This document shows, piece by piece, positions 26,598 to 35,271 of a stretch of DNA of 64,000 nt (the stretch's first letter is position 1; each line of letters starts with the position of its first letter). The stretch covers positions 43,685 to 107,684 of the forward strand of contig CACHJN010000003.1 of the NCBI GenBank assembly GCA_902580115.1, given 5' to 3'. The translations under genes and the position numbers were made by a program. Below the pieces are notes generated by a model. The model saw nothing but the letters and a program-made list of their open reading frames with translations, was not told where the DNA came from and did no database searches. The stretch comes from an uncultured Pelagibacteraceae bacterium. Lineage in GTDB: Bacteria; Pseudomonadota; Alphaproteobacteria; Pelagibacterales; Pelagibacteraceae.

Positions 26598-27208
26598 TGT
26601 CAGTAGAAAAAGTCAGTTATTATGAAGATTTTAATGAAATAGAGAAAAAATTATGGTCCTTATTAGTGCGAGCAGTAAATGACCGTAACTCGGAATTTAG
26701 AACTCCGGTATTCATTTGCGGAGATAAAGATAATTTAGATGGGAGAGTAGTTGTTTTAAGGAAAGCAGATTATGAAAATAATATTGTTCAATTTCATAGT
26801 GATATAAGATCAACAAAAATATCAATTATAAAAAATAATCCGAATTGTTCCCTATTGTTTTATGGAAAAAAAGAAAAAATACAGCTGAGAATGAAGGTCA
26901 ATTGTGAAATACATCATAACGATAAGATTGCAAAGGAGTCTTGGAATAAAACCGGTCATATTAGTAGAAAATGTTACTTAGTTACTGATGGTCCAGGAAC
27001 TAAATCAGAAAAACCAACTTCGGGACTTAATGATAAATTTGATAATTTTGATTTTTCAAAAGAGGAAAGTGAAGAAGGATATAAAAATTTTTGTGTTATA
27101 AAGTGTAAAATCAAAAGCATTGAGTGGTTATATCTAGCTGCAAAAGGTCACCGTAGAGCTTTAATAGATTTTAATGAGTCAAAAAAATTCACTTGGTTAG
27201 TTCCCTAA
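26597..27208 (+). CDS. pyridoxamine 5'-phosphate oxidase family flavoprotein
   Basis: 203 aa, GTG start overlapping the previous TAG. Split-barrel FMN-binding features: FICGDKDNLDGRVVVLRKADYE, FHSDIRSTKISIIKNNPNCSLLFYG and the C-terminal RRALIDFNE. This resembles Alr4036-type PNPOx-like proteins more than canonical PdxH, whose conserved C-terminal end is not clearly present. The role is uncertain; possible B6 metabolism or a flavin/heme-binding reductase. Converges with the gamma-carbonic anhydrase gene with a 12-bp overlap. Confidence 0.72.
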   Translation: MSVEKVSYYEDFNEIEKKLWSLLVRAVNDRNSEFRTPVFICGDKDNLDGRVVVLRKADYENNIVQFHSDIRSTKISIIKNNPNCSLLFYGKKEKIQLRMKVNCEIHHNDKIAKESWNKTGHISRKCYLVTDGPGTKSEKPTSGLNDKFDNFDFSKEESEEGYKNFCVIKCKIKSIEWLYLAAKGHRRALIDFNESKKFTWLVP

Positions 27209-27709
27209 CTTTTTATATTTTTTGTAATTATTAACGTAATGCTCAGCATTTTCTCTTATGTGTTTAATTTCTTCATCAGTAACCTGTCTGATAACTTTAC
27301 CTGGGCTCCCTATAACTAAAGACCTTTCTGGAATTACTTTATTTTCAGTTATTAATGCATTTGCTCCAATAATTGAATTTTTTCCTATCTTGGCTTTATT
27401 TAATATCGTGCTTCCTATTCCAATAAGACAGTCATCCTCAATTATACATCCGTGTAACATTACTAAATGTCCTACAGTAACATTTTTGCCAATCTTAGCT
27501 GGACAACCTGGATCAGTATGAATAACGCTGCCATCTTGGATATTTGATCCCTCTCCTATTGTAATGGGTTCAACGTCGCCTCTCAAAGTTGCATTAAACC
27601 AAATGTTTGCATCTTTTTTTAAAGTAACGTTACCAATTAAAACTGAATTGGGAGCAAACCAACTATCTTTGTCAATCTTAGGACTAATATTGTTGAAATT
27701 ATAAATCAT
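27197..27709 (-). CDS. gamma-carbonic anhydrase family protein (YrdA/PaaY-like)
   Basis: 170 aa left-handed beta-helix. Hexapeptide repeats are clear (DANIWFNATLRGD, IGEGSNIQDGSVIHTDPG, KNVTVGHLVMLHGC, LIGIGSTILNKAKIGKNSIIGA). Three His residues, in IHTDPG and in GHLVMLHG, match the zinc ligands of gamma-carbonic anhydrases. Many such proteins are active anhydrases; others are thioesterase or unknown. Stands alone on the minus strand between plus-strand genes. Confidence 0.85.
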   Translation of the reverse strand: MIYNFNNISPKIDKDSWFAPNSVLIGNVTLKKDANIWFNATLRGDVEPITIGEGSNIQDGSVIHTDPGCPAKIGKNVTVGHLVMLHGCIIEDDCLIGIGSTILNKAKIGKNSIIGANALITENKVIPERSLVIGSPGKVIRQVTDEEIKHIRENAEHYVNNYKKYKKLGN

Positions 27710-27729
27710 TAATATAATTATAATATATT

Positions 27730-28284
27730 ATGGTCCTAACAAAAACCCCAATCTGCAATTTTAAAGAAAAAGCAACTGAATTTAATCTAAAAGGAGTAGA
27801 TAATAAATTTTACAAACTTGAAAATTGTGTCGGAAATAGGGGGGCTATTATAATGTTTATTTGCAACCACTGCCCATATGTAAAAGCTATAATTAAAGAT
27901 TTAGTAGAAGATGTAAATGAATTAAAAAATAGTGGAATTCAAACAGTGGCTATTATGTCGAATGATGTCAAAAATTATCCGGAAGACTCTTTTGATAATA
28001 TGTTGACATTTTCCAAAGTTCACAAATTCAATTTTCCATATTTATTTGATGAAACACAAATCGTTGCTAAAAAGTATGGAGCTGTATGTACCCCAGATTT
28101 TTTTGGTTACAACAAAAATTTAGAACTTCAATATCGAGGTAGGTTTAGAGAATTAAAAGAACTAGTTCCAATTAAGAATGGAAATAGCGATTTAAAATTA
28201 GCTATGGAAATGATTTCTAAAACACAAAATGGTCCAAAAGATCAAATACCAAGTATGGGCTGTAATATAAAGTGGATTAAATAA
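27730..28284 (+). CDS. thioredoxin-fold protein (AhpC/TSA-related, CxxC)
   Basis: 184 aa. MFICNHCPYVKAIIKDLVED carries a CNHC redox motif at the end of the first strand, followed by IQTVAIMSNDVKNYPEDSFDN and KYGAVCTPDFFGYN. This is the thioredoxin-like group related to bacterioferritin-comigratory/resA proteins, cytoplasmic since no signal peptide is seen. Likely a disulfide reductase or peroxidase; partner unknown. It overlaps the start of the following GT4 gene by one base. Confidence 0.8.
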   Translation: MVLTKTPICNFKEKATEFNLKGVDNKFYKLENCVGNRGAIIMFICNHCPYVKAIIKDLVEDVNELKNSGIQTVAIMSNDVKNYPEDSFDNMLTFSKVHKFNFPYLFDETQIVAKKYGAVCTPDFFGYNKNLELQYRGRFRELKELVPIKNGNSDLKLAMEMISKTQNGPKDQIPSMGCNIKWIK

Positions 28285-29375
28285 TGTTTGTTATATCAAC
28301 GAGAAATTTTCCACCAGATGTAGGTGGAATGCAAAATTTAATGGGGGGACTATCACTATCTTTATTAAAACATGGTCCAGTAAAAGTTTTCGCGGAACAA
28401 ACAACTGAGACAAATGATTTTGATAAAAAAACTGGTCTCGATTTAACCAGAATTTCTGGTTTTAAATTTTTAAGAAAATATAGAAAAGCAAATTTGATAA
28501 GAGATTTTTCACTAAAAAATTCTGTAAGGGCCTTTTTTTTTGATCATTGGAAAAGTATAGAAAACGTAGATGATAAAGTTTTAAAAAATGCACCATCATT
28601 TTGTTTAATACATTCAAAGGAAATTAATCATGCAAAAGGAAGTTTTCTCAATAAAAGAATGCTTAAAGCTTTAAATAAAGCAAGCCACGTAATTTCAAAT
28701 TCTGAATTTACAAAAAATCTTGCTATAAAAAATGGTTTTGAAGAAAAAAAAATTAAGATAATAAATCCGGGATGTAATTACCCTATTAAAATAGATAATA
28801 AAAGTTTAGAAACAGCAAAAGAATTATACAGAAATTCATTTCCAAAAATAATTACAGTTGCAAGACTAGATAAAAGAAAAAGTCATCGAAATATTTTGAT
28901 GACAATTAAAAACTTAAAGCCTAGATTTCCAAATATTAAATATATTTCAATTGGTGATGGAGAAGAAATGGAAAATCTTAAAAGTCTAAAAAATGAATTA
29001 GGGCTAGGCAATGAAGTTGTTCTTTTGAAAGAATCTACAGAACTTTTAAAGGTAGCCCTACTAGAACAATCTGATCTTTTTTTAATGCCATCAGTTATTT
29101 ATAAAAAATCTGTTGAAGGGTTTGGAATATCTTTCATAGAAGCAGCTGCATATGGCACCGGTTCAATAGGTGGAATAGCAGGGGGAGCCTCTGATGCTAT
29201 TCAAGATGGTATCTCTGGATATCTATGTAATGGAGAAAGTTTAAATTCAATTTACGACACTATTGTTAAATTTTTTGATAATAATAATTTTAAACAATTG
29301 GGCAAAAATGCTTTTACTTTTTCAAAAAATTTTCATTGGGACAAAATTGTCAAAAAGTACATAAAATTAATTTAA
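28284..29375 (+). CDS. family 4 glycosyltransferase
   Basis: 363 aa GT-B enzyme. Glycine-rich N-terminal loop NFPPDVGGMQNLMGGLS, a mid-protein ITVARLDKRKSHRNIL at the start of the nucleotide-binding domain, and the EX7E-like segment GFGISFIEAAAYGTGSIGG near residue 285. It transfers a sugar from a nucleotide donor, probably to lipopolysaccharide core or surface glycan. It converges with the GT9 gene by a 9-bp overlap. Confidence 0.85.
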   Translation: MFVISTRNFPPDVGGMQNLMGGLSLSLLKHGPVKVFAEQTTETNDFDKKTGLDLTRISGFKFLRKYRKANLIRDFSLKNSVRAFFFDHWKSIENVDDKVLKNAPSFCLIHSKEINHAKGSFLNKRMLKALNKASHVISNSEFTKNLAIKNGFEEKKIKIINPGCNYPIKIDNKSLETAKELYRNSFPKIITVARLDKRKSHRNILMTIKNLKPRFPNIKYISIGDGEEMENLKSLKNELGLGNEVVLLKESTELLKVALLEQSDLFLMPSVIYKKSVEGFGISFIEAAAYGTGSIGGIAGGASDAIQDGISGYLCNGESLNSIYDTIVKFFDNNNFKQLGKNAFTFSKNFHWDKIVKKYIKLI

Positions 29376-30299
29376 ATCTTTTTTTATATTTCCTAAAACT
29401 TCTTCAACTTTTAGTTCAGACAAAAGATCTACGGTAATAGTCTTAAAATTTGTATTTCCAATATTCACTTTTTTAGCGGTTGTGTGACTTCCAAATAAAG
29501 CTAAACCTTTTTTATTTAAATGAGAACAAATGTGGGCAGGTCCTGTGTCGTTTGAAATTATATACTTGGCTGAGTTAATTAATGAAATAAGAAAATTAAT
29601 CTTTACTGATTTTCTATTATCTAAGACAACCTTTGCATTAAATTTTCTAGCTTCCTCTAATTCTTCAGGTCCAGGGGCAATTAAAATTGGATATTTATTT
29701 TTATAAACTTCTTTAATCTTAACAATTAGCTCTGAAAAATAGGGCCATTTTTTCTGTATATGTTTTTTTGAACAAAAGGGAAAGATCAAAATATAGTCCC
29801 CATTTGTATATTGCTTTAAGTTTCTTGAAATATCTTTTATGCACCAAGTTAAATTTATATCTTTAGTATTTTCAACTTTTATATTGCTTTTTTTTAATTG
29901 TTTCTCTATTCGATTTAAAACTGAGTCTTGATTAAAATCAGATAATTTTTCCCCAACCTCAAGAGTGGTTTCCGATGAAGACCAAATAGGATCTTTAAGT
30001 ATAAAATTTTTATAGAACTTAGTTCTTTTCGAGTTTTGCAAATCAAAGACGTGAGAAAATTTATACTTATGCAATAATTTTTTTAAACTAAATAAATAAA
30101 ACAAATTCCATCTAGGCAACCTTTGGTCTAAAAGTACTCCATCAATATAAGGACACTCTGACATAAATTCCAAATAAGCTCTAGAAGTCAAAAGTAATAT
30201 TTTAGAATTTTTGAAGGAATTTTTAATATCCTGAATTGCCCCATTTGCTTGAATTAAGTCACCTAATGACCCGTGCTTTATAATTAAGATATTTGACAT
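29367..30299 (-). CDS. family 9 glycosyltransferase (ADP-heptose:LPS heptosyltransferase-like)
   Basis: About 310 aa. ILIIKHGSLGDLIQANGAIQDIK is the classic GT9 N-terminus and ISNDTGPAHICSHLNKKGLALFGSH the C-terminal donor-site motif (D-TGP-H). Acts on LPS inner core in Gram-negatives. The track start (30338) adds 13 residues; MSNILIIKHGSLGD at 30299 fits family N-termini better. Pairs with the GT4 and DUF6165 genes as a small core-glycan module. Confidence 0.85.
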   Translation of the reverse strand: MSNILIIKHGSLGDLIQANGAIQDIKNSFKNSKILLLTSRAYLEFMSECPYIDGVLLDQRLPRWNLFYLFSLKKLLHKYKFSHVFDLQNSKRTKFYKNFILKDPIWSSSETTLEVGEKLSDFNQDSVLNRIEKQLKKSNIKVENTKDINLTWCIKDISRNLKQYTNGDYILIFPFCSKKHIQKKWPYFSELIVKIKEVYKNKYPILIAPGPEELEEARKFNAKVVLDNRKSVKINFLISLINSAKYIISNDTGPAHICSHLNKKGLALFGSHTTAKKVNIGNTNFKTITVDLLSELKVEEVLGNIKKDLN

Positions 30300-30349
30300 A
30301 ATTTTAACTTTATATAATGAATTAATTAGTATAATCAAAAAAAAACTTT

Positions 30350-30745
30350 ATGAATACAAAATTAAATCAAATATTGGCTGAGATCTCTGCAGGTGAATTG
30401 CTAGATAAAATAACTATTCTTGAAATTAAAAAAGAAAAAATAAAAAACAGAGATAAATTGGAAGATATTGATAAAGAACTAAGATCCTTAAATATTACAT
30501 CTAAGGAGAAAATACCAGATAAAAGTAAAATTAGCGATTTAATAAATAATTTAAAAAAAATAAATTTAAAGCTTTGGGATATTGAAGAAAATAAAAGACT
30601 GGCGGAAAAAAATCAAAAATTTGATGACGAATTTATAAAACTATCTAGAGAAGTTTACAAAACTAATGATGAAAGAGCTAAAATTAAATTGAAGATTAAT
30701 GAAATATTAGGTTCAAATATTAAAGAAGTTAAATCTCATTATTAG
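30350..30745 (+). CDS. DUF6165-like protein
   Basis: 131 aa, charged and mostly helical, probably coiled coil. The segment ILAEISAGELLDKITILEIKKEKI at the N-terminus followed by EDIDKELRSL is the conserved block I associate with DUF6165, small proteins found near glycosyltransferase genes. Function not established. It sits between the divergent GT9 gene and the convergent nitrilase gene, with 4-bp overlap at the latter. Confidence 0.65.
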   Translation: MNTKLNQILAEISAGELLDKITILEIKKEKIKNRDKLEDIDKELRSLNITSKEKIPDKSKISDLINNLKKINLKLWDIEENKRLAEKNQKFDDEFIKLSREVYKTNDERAKIKLKINEILGSNIKEVKSHY

Positions 30746-31536
30746 TCGTAGTAAATACTTGGGATAGTTTTTCTTAATTCGTTTGGTTTTTTTGGGTCAA
30801 TAGTTGTTGTAATTACACCCTCTTTTTTTCCTAATTCTTTTAAAATTTTACCATCAGGAGAAACAATCATTGAGTGTCCATAAGTCTTTCTGCCATTACA
30901 ATGTTTTCCTGCCTGACCCGGTGCGAAAACGTATGAAAAATTTTCTATTGCTCTGGCTTTCAATAAAGTATGCCAGTGTCTTTTTCCTGTGGTTTCTGTA
31001 AAAGCTGATGGGATACTTAAAAAAATTGCACCTTTCTTTGACATTTTTCTATACATGTTTGGAAATCTTAAATCATAACATATTGAGAGACCTAATTTAC
31101 CCCACGGAAGTTTTGCCACCTTAATATTTTTTCCAGCTTTAAAAGTTTTTGACTCAAAATATTTTTCTGACTTACTCAATTTTGCATCGTACATATGAAT
31201 CTTATCATAAAACATTTTGATAATCCCTTTATCATTTATAAGAACTGATCTGTTTAAAAGTTTTTTTTTATTTTTTATGATTAATGAACCTATTAAAATC
31301 CATTTTTTATACTTCTTTGCTAATTTTTTAATTCCTAAAAGGTAAGAGTCATTTCTCATTGTTGTGGCTACTTTTAAAAGTTTTTTTTTGTTTAATGAAA
31401 ATTTTGATGATACCTCAGGTGTAATAATAAGATTAGCTTTTTGTCTTACTGCTTTTCTAATTAATCTTTCACTTCTCGCAAGATTGCTTTTAATACAGTC
31501 AGAAGAACATAGCTGGATACAAGAAACTCTAAACAT
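30742..31536 (-). CDS. carbon-nitrogen hydrolase, Nit1/Nit2-type amidase
   Basis: 264 aa nitrilase-superfamily protein. Catalytic triad candidates: Glu in LIITPEVSSKF, Lys after HMYDAKLSKSEK and Cys in LSICYDLRFPNMYRK. The CYDLRFP string is typical of the Nit branch, which hydrolyses omega-amides or deaminated glutathione as a metabolite-repair enzyme. Specific substrate inferred only. Lies downstream of speDE on the same strand after 65 bp. Confidence 0.85.
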   Translation of the reverse strand: MFRVSCIQLCSSDCIKSNLARSERLIRKAVRQKANLIITPEVSSKFSLNKKKLLKVATTMRNDSYLLGIKKLAKKYKKWILIGSLIIKNKKKLLNRSVLINDKGIIKMFYDKIHMYDAKLSKSEKYFESKTFKAGKNIKVAKLPWGKLGLSICYDLRFPNMYRKMSKKGAIFLSIPSAFTETTGKRHWHTLLKARAIENFSYVFAPGQAGKHCNGRKTYGHSMIVSPDGKILKELGKKEGVITTTIDPKKPNELRKTIPSIYYD

Positions 31537-31601
31537 TAATAATTATTCTAAGGAATTAAATAAGAATATACTAGTATTTAGTTATTGCGTAATATTTGAT
31601 T

Positions 31602-32642
31602 TTACCGCATAACTGAAGATGCGAAATTCCATTTACAATCAAAACTTGGCACATAAGCACCTGAAAGTTTTACGTTTCCGAAATTTTTCTCAAGAACATT
31701 GCACCACTTTTCAACTTGATGAGGTTTTTTATCATGGCTTCCTACTTGAGCAGTTATTACTCCGCCCTTTTTCAATATTCTTTTTAAGCCGCGCATATTT
31801 TTTTTAGCTAAGTCGATACAATATTGATCATCATTTAAATCTACGAAAATCTTATCATATTTAGAATCTTCAATTTCTTTAATGCTTTTGAAAGCATCTC
31901 CCCAATAGGTTTTTATCTTATTGCTTTTTTTAACCTTTGAGCACACTTTAGGTAAGTGTTTGTAGCATACGTCTACTATTTCTGGGTCTAATTCAAACCA
32001 ATCAATAAAGTTTGAATTATTATCTAAGCAAGCTCTTGCTACTCCCCCATCTCCTCCACCAATAATAGCTACGTTGTTGTTCTTTTTACTTAGATCAAAA
32101 CTAGATTTAAAAAAATTTGAACTATAAATTTTTTCATCCTTTTCAGCTACTTGAATTTCATGATCAATAAATAAAGCATGTCCAAATTCTTCTAAATCCA
32201 TTATTTCAACAAACTGACCCACTTTAGAAGTAAATTTTTCTAAAACATTTTTTACCACGTAATATTTTTTCTGACCAGGGGTACTATAAATATCATCATA
32301 AAGTCCGATACTGCTTCTATCAAAAGCATTTGTAACTACTCTTTCGTGTTTAATTTCTTTTCTTAAAATTTTTAAAGCAACTTTTGGATTTACTTTTCCG
32401 CATGTAAAGAAATCAAAACTAATTACACCTTTTTCTGGAAATGTATGAAAGCTAAAATGACTCTCTGCAAGTAATGCAACTAATGTGAAACCTTGTGGTT
32501 GAAAACGATGAGAGGCAACATTTAAAATTTCAACCTTAGCTGCTTTAGCAATTGTATATATTATTTTTTCGTAAAACTCGGGGGTGTAGTCTTTTTTTAC
32601 ACCAAGAAAATCAATCGTAATGTGCTCACCAACTTTGACCAT
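31602..32642 (-). CDS. SpeD-SpeE fusion: S-adenosylmethionine decarboxylase plus spermidine synthase
   Basis: 346 aa with two enzymes in one chain. Residues 1-120 are SpeD: LLAESHFSFHTFPEKG holds the self-cleavage site (expected between Glu60 and Ser61, giving the pyruvoyl group) and DFFTCG the conserved Cys81. From about residue 130 the chain is aminopropyltransferase: NVAIIGGGDGGVARACL (substrate/decarboxylated-SAM site) and FVDLNDD. Together they convert SAM and putrescine to spermidine and methylthioadenosine. It leads directly (5 bp) from the MTA salvage genes. The fusion joint is short, without a recognisable linker domain. Confidence 0.9.
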   Translation of the reverse strand: MVKVGEHITIDFLGVKKDYTPEFYEKIIYTIAKAAKVEILNVASHRFQPQGFTLVALLAESHFSFHTFPEKGVISFDFFTCGKVNPKVALKILRKEIKHERVVTNAFDRSSIGLYDDIYSTPGQKKYYVVKNVLEKFTSKVGQFVEIMDLEEFGHALFIDHEIQVAEKDEKIYSSNFFKSSFDLSKKNNNVAIIGGGDGGVARACLDNNSNFIDWFELDPEIVDVCYKHLPKVCSKVKKSNKIKTYWGDAFKSIKEIEDSKYDKIFVDLNDDQYCIDLAKKNMRGLKRILKKGGVITAQVGSHDKKPHQVEKWCNVLEKNFGNVKLSGAYVPSFDCKWNFASSVMR

Positions 32643-32647
32643 AAAAA

Positions 32648-33292
32648 TTACCCTTTTTTATAATTTTTAAATTTACCTAAAACTATTTTCATTTCTTTTT
32701 TTGAAAGAATCTTAGGTATTCCGATTCTTATGGCATTAATGTATTGATGGCAAATATTTTCGATCTCTTGAGCAAGCTCAAAAGTGTTTTCTAAATTTTC
32801 ACCAAAAGCAACTTGTCCGTGATTAGCAATTAAACAGGCTGACCTATTTTTTAAAGCTTTAATAATATTTTTTGAAAGATTTTTAGTTCCAAAAGTTGCA
32901 TATTTAGTACATTTAATGTCCTCACCACCTGCAACTGCAACCATGTAGTGAAATGCTGGAATATTTTTTTGATGAGTTGAAACTGCTGTTGCACAAGTAG
33001 AATGAGCATGAACAATGGCTTTAGCCTCTTTTTTATTCACATAAATATCTTGGTGAAATCTCCATTCTGATGAAGGTTTTCCCTTTTTTTTGTCGTAGAT
33101 ACCTTTTAAAGAAACAAAGACTATGTCATTAGGTTTAAGCGATGAATATCTCCTTCCTGAAGGAGTTATATAAAACCCCTCTACACCATTTTCTTTTACT
33201 CTTACTGATATATTTCCAGATCTTAAAGCTGATAAATTGGTAACATTTAATTTTTTTGAATATTTAATAACTTCTTTTTTTAATTCTTTCAC
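32648..33292 (-). CDS. class II aldolase/adducin family protein, probable methylthioribulose-1-phosphate aldolase or MtnB-like
   Basis: 214 aa. Zinc-binding class II aldolase fold: SGNISVRV near the N-terminus, SSEWRFHQDIY (catalytic acidic residue), VHAHSTCATA (two His ligands) and LIANHGQVAFG (third His). It overlaps mtnA (4 bp) and follows mtnP, so it should act on methylthioribulose-1-phosphate. Since no mtnC, mtnD or mtnK is nearby, an aldolase that yields dihydroxyacetone phosphate and a thio-aldehyde (DHAP shunt) is an attractive inference over MtnB dehydratase; fuculose-type aldolase is the other choice. Confidence 0.78.
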   Translation of the reverse strand: MKELKKEVIKYSKKLNVTNLSALRSGNISVRVKENGVEGFYITPSGRRYSSLKPNDIVFVSLKGIYDKKKGKPSSEWRFHQDIYVNKKEAKAIVHAHSTCATAVSTHQKNIPAFHYMVAVAGGEDIKCTKYATFGTKNLSKNIIKALKNRSACLIANHGQVAFGENLENTFELAQEIENICHQYINAIRIGIPKILSKKEMKIVLGKFKNYKKG

Positions 33293-34359
33293 TTAAATAG
33301 TCCCTTTAGCCCTTGTTCTGATGCTTCACAAATGCCTTTTTCTGTAATTAATCCTGTAACTAATTTAGCTGGTGTTACGTCAAAGGCTAAGTTTAATGAT
33401 TTACTTTTCTGTGGGTAAATTCTTACTCTTTTAAGATTATTATTTTCATCGATTCCTTCTACATGAGATAATTCTTCGGAATTTCTTTCTTCAATAGGTA
33501 TTTGCTTATGATCTTTTATATTCCAGTCGATTGTTGAACTTGGCAATGCGACGTAAAAAGGAACGTTATTATCTTTGGCTGATAATGCTTTTAAATAAGT
33601 TCCTATTTTATTACATACATCCCCATTTGATAATGTTCTATCGGTACCCACGATACACATATCGATCTTCCCTCTTTGCATTAAAATTCCCCCAGTATTA
33701 TCCGTTATAATGGTATTAGGAATTTTTTCCTCGTTTAGTTCATAAGAAGTTAAATTTGCTCCCTGATTTCTTGGCCTTGTCTCATCAACCCAAATATGTA
33801 CTTTTATTCCTTTTTGGTGAGCATGATAAATTGGTGAAGTTGCAGTGCCCCAATCTATTGTAGCTAACCATCCTGCATTACAATGTGTTAAAATATTTAC
33901 TACATCTTTTTTCTTTTTAGATATTTCCTCAATAATTTTTAGCCCATTAATTCCTATATTTTTACAAAACTTTACATCTTCTTCTGTAATTGATTTTGCC
34001 TCATCCAAAGCTATTTTCAAAATATCGCTGTTATTAACTCCTGATAATTTTTTCATCATACGATCTACTGCCCATTTTAAATTTATTGCTGTAGGTCTTG
34101 AGGAAATTAAGTCTTCACTTGATTTTTTTAAAAAGGATAAATCGTTTTTTTCAATTATAGACAAAACTAATCCATAGGCCGCAGTAGCTCCTATAAGAGG
34201 CGCACCTCTTACCTCCATAGTTTTTATAGCATTAATTGCGTCTTTTATGTTTTTTAAACTTTTAATTACAAATTTATGTGGAAGTTTAGTTTGATCAATA
34301 ATTTTGACTTCATTGTTTTCAAACCAAATTGTTCGGTAATTCTTACCTTCAATTTTCAT
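33289..34359 (-). CDS. mtnA: S-methyl-5-thioribose-1-phosphate isomerase
   Basis: 356 aa, full length for the family. Signature parts are VRGAPLIGATAAYG, ILTHCNAGWLATIDWGTA with the catalytic Cys, DNTGGILMQRGKID and VGTDRTLSNGDVCNKIGTY with the catalytic Asp region. The enzyme isomerises MTR-1-P to MTRu-1-P in the methionine salvage/MTA route. Overlaps both mtnP (4 bp upstream) and the aldolase gene, so an operon is near certain. Confidence 0.94.
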   Translation of the reverse strand: MKIEGKNYRTIWFENNEVKIIDQTKLPHKFVIKSLKNIKDAINAIKTMEVRGAPLIGATAAYGLVLSIIEKNDLSFLKKSSEDLISSRPTAINLKWAVDRMMKKLSGVNNSDILKIALDEAKSITEEDVKFCKNIGINGLKIIEEISKKKKDVVNILTHCNAGWLATIDWGTATSPIYHAHQKGIKVHIWVDETRPRNQGANLTSYELNEEKIPNTIITDNTGGILMQRGKIDMCIVGTDRTLSNGDVCNKIGTYLKALSAKDNNVPFYVALPSSTIDWNIKDHKQIPIEERNSEELSHVEGIDENNNLKRVRIYPQKSKSLNLAFDVTPAKLVTGLITEKGICEASEQGLKGLFK

Positions 34360-35228
34360 TTTTTTAAAACTCTACCAGCTATATGTTTTAACTTTTTAAC
34401 AGTACTTTTAGTTTGAAATTTTTTTGGTGTTATTATTGCAGTATCTAAACAATCATTAGCAGGATCTCCTTTTGTATTAAAAGACTCAAAAGTTTTTATT
34501 ATTTCAATAATCATATTTTGAGCATTAGAAGCATTCTGCTGCAAAGTTTTTATAACGGTAGGAACATCTACAACATCATGGTCTGGATGCCAACAATCAA
34601 AATCTGTAACCATTGCAACTGTACAATATCTAATTTCTGCCTCCCTAGCTAATTTCGCCTCAGGCATATTTGTCATTCCAATTACATCTGCTTTCCAAGT
34701 TCTATACATTTTAGATTCTGCTAAACTTGAAAATTGGGGTCCTTCCATAACTAAATATGTTCCTCCTACCTGGTGTGGTATTTGACATTTAACAAGAGCC
34801 GACTCGCAGCATTTCATTAATGCTGGACTTGTTGGTTTTGCCATTGAAACGTGAGCTACTATTTCTTTGTCGAAAAAAGTTTTAATTCTAGCAAAAGTTC
34901 TATCTATAAATTGATCAACCACTACAAAAGACCCTGGTTTTAAATGCTCCTGAAGAGAGCCAACAGCCGAGACTGAAACAATGTCTGTTACTCCCATTTT
35001 TTTAAGAGCTTCTATGTTAGCTCTAAAATTTATATTTGATGGATTAATTCTATGACCACGCTTATGTCTTGGTATAAAATAAATTTCTTTTTTATTTAAT
35101 GTTGCTGACAGAATTCTATCCGAAGGCTCACCCCAAGCAGTATTCACCTTTTTCCACTTAATATTTTCTAAACCTTCTATTTGATAAAGGCCGCTTCCAC
35201 CAATTATCCCGAGAATTCTTTTTTTCAT
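34356..35228 (-). CDS. mtnP: S-methyl-5'-thioadenosine phosphorylase
   Basis: 290 aa nucleoside phosphorylase family 2. Seen: IGGSGLYQIEGL, FIPRHKRGHRINPSNINFRANI, YLVMEGPQFSSLAESKMYR, and GMTNMPEAKLAREAEIRYCTVAMVTDFDCW with the purine-site Asp. It cleaves MTA released by SpeDE to adenine and MTR-1-P. The adenine can be used by Apt, encoded divergently 44 bp away. Strong family match. Confidence 0.94.
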   Translation of the reverse strand: MKKRILGIIGGSGLYQIEGLENIKWKKVNTAWGEPSDRILSATLNKKEIYFIPRHKRGHRINPSNINFRANIEALKKMGVTDIVSVSAVGSLQEHLKPGSFVVVDQFIDRTFARIKTFFDKEIVAHVSMAKPTSPALMKCCESALVKCQIPHQVGGTYLVMEGPQFSSLAESKMYRTWKADVIGMTNMPEAKLAREAEIRYCTVAMVTDFDCWHPDHDVVDVPTVIKTLQQNASNAQNMIIEIIKTFESFNTKGDPANDCLDTAIITPKKFQTKSTVKKLKHIAGRVLKK

Positions 35229-35271
35229 TATTTAAAATCTAGCCTTTTTTTGTTAGATATTGAAGCTAAAT

